This document shows, one piece after another, positions 5,801 through 6,230 of a stretch of 6,230 nucleotides of DNA (position 1 is its first letter; every line of letters starts with the position of its first letter). The notes under the pieces are model-generated. The model had not been told where the DNA came from. It was given only the letters and a program-made list of their open reading frames with translations, and made no database searches. The stretch spans positions 1-6,230 of the forward strand of contig CALARM010000824.1 of assembly GCA_937888925.1 (NCBI GenBank), in the 5' to 3' direction. Origin of the DNA: an uncultured Synergistia bacterium. GTDB lineage: Bacteria > Eremiobacterota > SpSt-956 > JAKJGF01. Made by a program: the position numbers and the translations under genes.

Positions 5801-6230
5801 TTTTATCGATAAATTCCTTGTAAGGTCCGTGCTTTACAGGTAAAACAGAAGCAGTTAATAAATTTATTCTCTCTTTAGATTTTGCAATCAATTCTGCCTT
5901 TGCGGGAACAGGTTCAGGCTCATCCGGAAAAAGTTTACCGGAGATAAAAGGTTTCGTAATAGATTCGTTTTTCCCTGTTTCTAAATTTTTCTTAATCTCT
6001 CCAGACAGGGACTGTTTGCTGACAGGTTTTAGATTATCCAGGATTTCTTTTTTTAACGACCCGGCAGGGTCTGAAAATTTTAGCTCTAATGGTTTTTCTA
6101 AAAGTTCTTTTTTTGTCGCCACAACAATTTCCGAAGGTTTTATCTCTAAAGGTTTTTCTAAAAGTTCTTTCTTTATCGCCACACCAATTTCCGAAGGTTT
6201 TATCTCTAAAGGTTTTTCTAAAAGTTCTTT
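2841..6230 (-). CDS. Large multi-repeat protein with Lys/Glu-rich segment and 11-residue beta-repeat domain; 5' end outside window
   Basis: No family recognised; function unknown. The frame is open to the window edge, so at least 1129 residues are visible and the true start lies beyond base 6230. The first in-window start-like codon (GTG, 6182-6180) sits inside a tandem repeat and is not a credible start. Numbering from base 6230: residues 1-60 are three 20-residue repeats, with a decayed fourth at 61-80. Residues about 80-300 are Ser/Pro/basic and look disordered, with a Ser/Arg cluster near 175-190. Residues about 300-565 are extremely Lys/Glu-rich, contain 14-residue repeats and end in an Asp/Arg/Asn then acidic stretch, so they are probably disordered or one long charged helix. 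Residues about 566-800 look folded, with scattered YKNG, YEDG and YKDN turns. Residues 802-1044 are a run of 11-residue beta repeats, and 1045-1129 are a unique tail. I see no membrane helix; a signal peptide cannot be judged because the N-terminus is missing. The stop overlaps the start of the next gene. The modular make-up suggests a structural or surface/scaffold protein (inference). Confidence 0.9.
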   Translation of the reverse strand, partial: KELLEKPLEIKPSEIGVAIKKELLEKPLEIKPSEIVVATKKELLEKPLELKFSDPAGSLKKEILDNLKPVSKQSLSGEIKKNLETGKNESITKPFISGKLFPDEPEPVPAKAELIAKSKERINLLTASVLPVKHGPYKEFIDKKTDSFLKPSGKENTVLKSDPERARIPASPSILDPRRIRTSSSSRRKSSAGNGNEQHVSPAGKIGRASGFAPVEAIKDVLQESSRTSIREYQFHRPVPMNNQQEKGYVLTGEQNKSFKEEISSGNQLSARSEEGGTGLASTETSVEKYIGSSVYQHKDEQIEEKQFERKEVLLEKEISEKNKSGKSDEEKVSEKNKSGKGDEEKVSEKEISEKNKPVKVEEEKISDKNKSVKSEEEKVPEKEISDKNKSVKSEEEKISDKEEKVKSGEEKKLTGSENKEKKDISDKKEETKKLEEDKKQEKQAGESKEIRKEKIEKTRTEKKGEEIKQDQSALRGEENKEKYDKKVKNEQEEKRLEKYKQEEIKVDKSSAKTTEDKEKNYEENRDGSHGDNRHDDREDGRENGRKREQERQNDEEEDEEINIDSDSNSIFEKDFLIDRNIRFSSSVIDKIYSSENRDEGEIKSINICKDGTQMLKITKSIPATDRTIKLTDTKNKIQGFLRDFTEEAFLSRALHFKPDYILKNGFNIKSISCPDIFKNFYEERRRLPKEPAQEMYFLKGEERKVERIYKNGMIESVTNLPDYKKRVLSDLSNSFKYTHVIYRKHCEQKILTYEDGLSVEDAVNYKTEERIFKLRQPDEFLLTHRIYYKDNNRITMNEVKYDNGNVKVLLTDNEKTLIYNFNKAGGREYKEQIFKDNRVNLTWAKYGVREASFTLYPSGEGRRTLVDNKGNSKELSWTPSGEVLYMKETSSDGKVNRVYRYKNGVVRKISSYPDESSVDTIKYPDNTIKKIYNFPDKTGEIITLFPGQEKRRTVRYADGSMLYEMKYRDKSVKRGRLFPDGTVSLTKKWANYAGEKAVCYPYKGMGMVVTEGPEGYKLIKTIHSDGSCEISRDGDEKKVFLPPDIYRNIMKKHPLYSMINSPVSHLKLMKNPFYNLLLDGEIWINAMLGISVPFIKPVREVADKDKSSDNLYIRVNFSFGITPDRRNL
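2850..2855 (-). promoter_or_regulatory. Ribosome binding site of the 531-residue repeat protein, within the upstream gene's end
   Basis: AGGAGG lies five bases (AACTT) before the ATG at 2844-2842. It is embedded in the last codons of the upstream gene. The start and the upstream stop share ATGA (2844-2841). This fixes the start of the downstream gene and indicates translational coupling, so the two proteins are probably made in related amounts. Confidence 0.9.
3099..3827 (-). repeat. About 22 tandem 11-residue beta-strand repeats with [YF]-P-D-G turns
   Basis: Residues 802-1044 of the large protein divide into 22 consecutive units, all of 11 residues except one of 12 (residues 879-890). The clearest are units 11-17 (residues 913-989), for example YPDNTIKKIYN, YADGSMLYEMK and FPDGTVSLTKK. 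An aromatic residue opens the unit, a Pro-Asp-Gly or Asp-Asn/Lys turn follows, and then comes an alternating polar/hydrophobic strand. Pairs of units (22 residues) recall the known spacing of MORN, YwqK-like and YD repeats. The PDG turns also recall the G-box of centriolar CPAP/TCP10 proteins, whose period as I remember it is nearer nine residues. A long meandering antiparallel sheet is the likely fold (inference). The copies are too diverged for the repeat to show as DNA repeats. Confidence 0.75.
5034..5273 (-). repeat. 42-base in-frame repeat array encoding Lys/Glu-rich 14-mers
   Basis: Five units of 14 residues follow the pattern S-[ED]-K-N-K-[SP]-[GV]-K-x-[DE]-E-E-K-[VI], with first codons at 5273, 5231, 5174, 5132 and 5075. 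Five-residue inserts (SEKEI, PEKEI) separate some units at 5189-5175 and 5090-5076. A degenerate copy continues from 5033. The bases are almost as similar as the residues, so the array grew by duplication. It sits in residues 320-399 of the visible protein, inside a 260-residue Lys/Glu-rich segment with almost no hydrophobic residues. Such a segment would act as a linker, stalk or polyelectrolyte rather than as a fold (inference). Confidence 0.85.
6051..6230 (-). repeat. 60-base in-frame tandem repeat (20 residues) running off the window edge
   Basis: Three 60-base units are visible: 6230-6171, 6170-6111 and 6110-6051. Each encodes a unit that begins KELLEKPLE and ends in Lys. Bases 6121-6170 and 6181-6230 differ at only one of 50 positions. 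The third unit keeps its first half but diverges in its second half (KFSDPAGS replaces KPSEIGVA), and the next 60 bases are only faintly related. Identity therefore rises toward the 5' end of the gene, which suggests recent expansion there. The total copy number is unknown because the array continues past the edge. Confidence 0.9.

Noticed and set aside
6180..6182. GTG start for the large protein
   Set aside because: The frame stays open to the edge with a further near-identical repeat upstream, and the GTG encodes Val at the same place in the repeat unit (the next copy also has GTG).

Overview
The window is AT-rich (roughly 35-38% GC by eye, with the richest stretches inside gene 2). It carries three genes, all on the minus strand, so transcription runs from the right edge to the left. 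Starts have clear Shine-Dalgarno sequences (AGGAGG for gene 2, AAGAAGG for gene 1), and TGA and TAG act as ordinary stops. A PilT-type ATPase points to a bacterium that makes type IV pili or a related secretion filament. I cannot name the phylum. The strong Shine-Dalgarno sites argue against Bacteroidota.

Layout, in order of transcription. (1) 6230-2841: a very long protein, at least 1129 residues, whose beginning lies outside the window. It has four parts. First come 20-residue tandem repeats at the cut edge. Next is a long disordered, extremely Lys/Glu-rich segment with its own 14-residue repeats. Then comes a folded region dominated by about 22 units of an 11-residue beta-strand repeat with Pro-Asp-Gly turns. 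The last part is a short non-repeat tail. (2) 2844-1249: a 531-residue protein that overlaps the stop of gene 1 of the unit by four bases (ATGA). It is built of six 50-residue Tyr-rich repeats of constant length, one degenerate repeat in front and a unique C-terminal domain. I do not recognise the family. (3) After a 147-base gap with inverted repeats, 1101-1: a PilT-family ATPase of 366 residues with conserved C-terminal motifs but unusual substitutions in the Walker A, Asp-box and His-box motifs.

The first two genes are almost certainly translationally coupled and probably work together. Both look like structural, repeat-built proteins rather than enzymes. The PilT-like gene shares their strand but has its own leader and perhaps its own promoter. 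One inference is that the two repeat proteins are partners or scaffolds of a filament machine served by this ATPase variant. The sequence alone does not prove that link. All plus-strand open frames look like antisense shadows of these genes.
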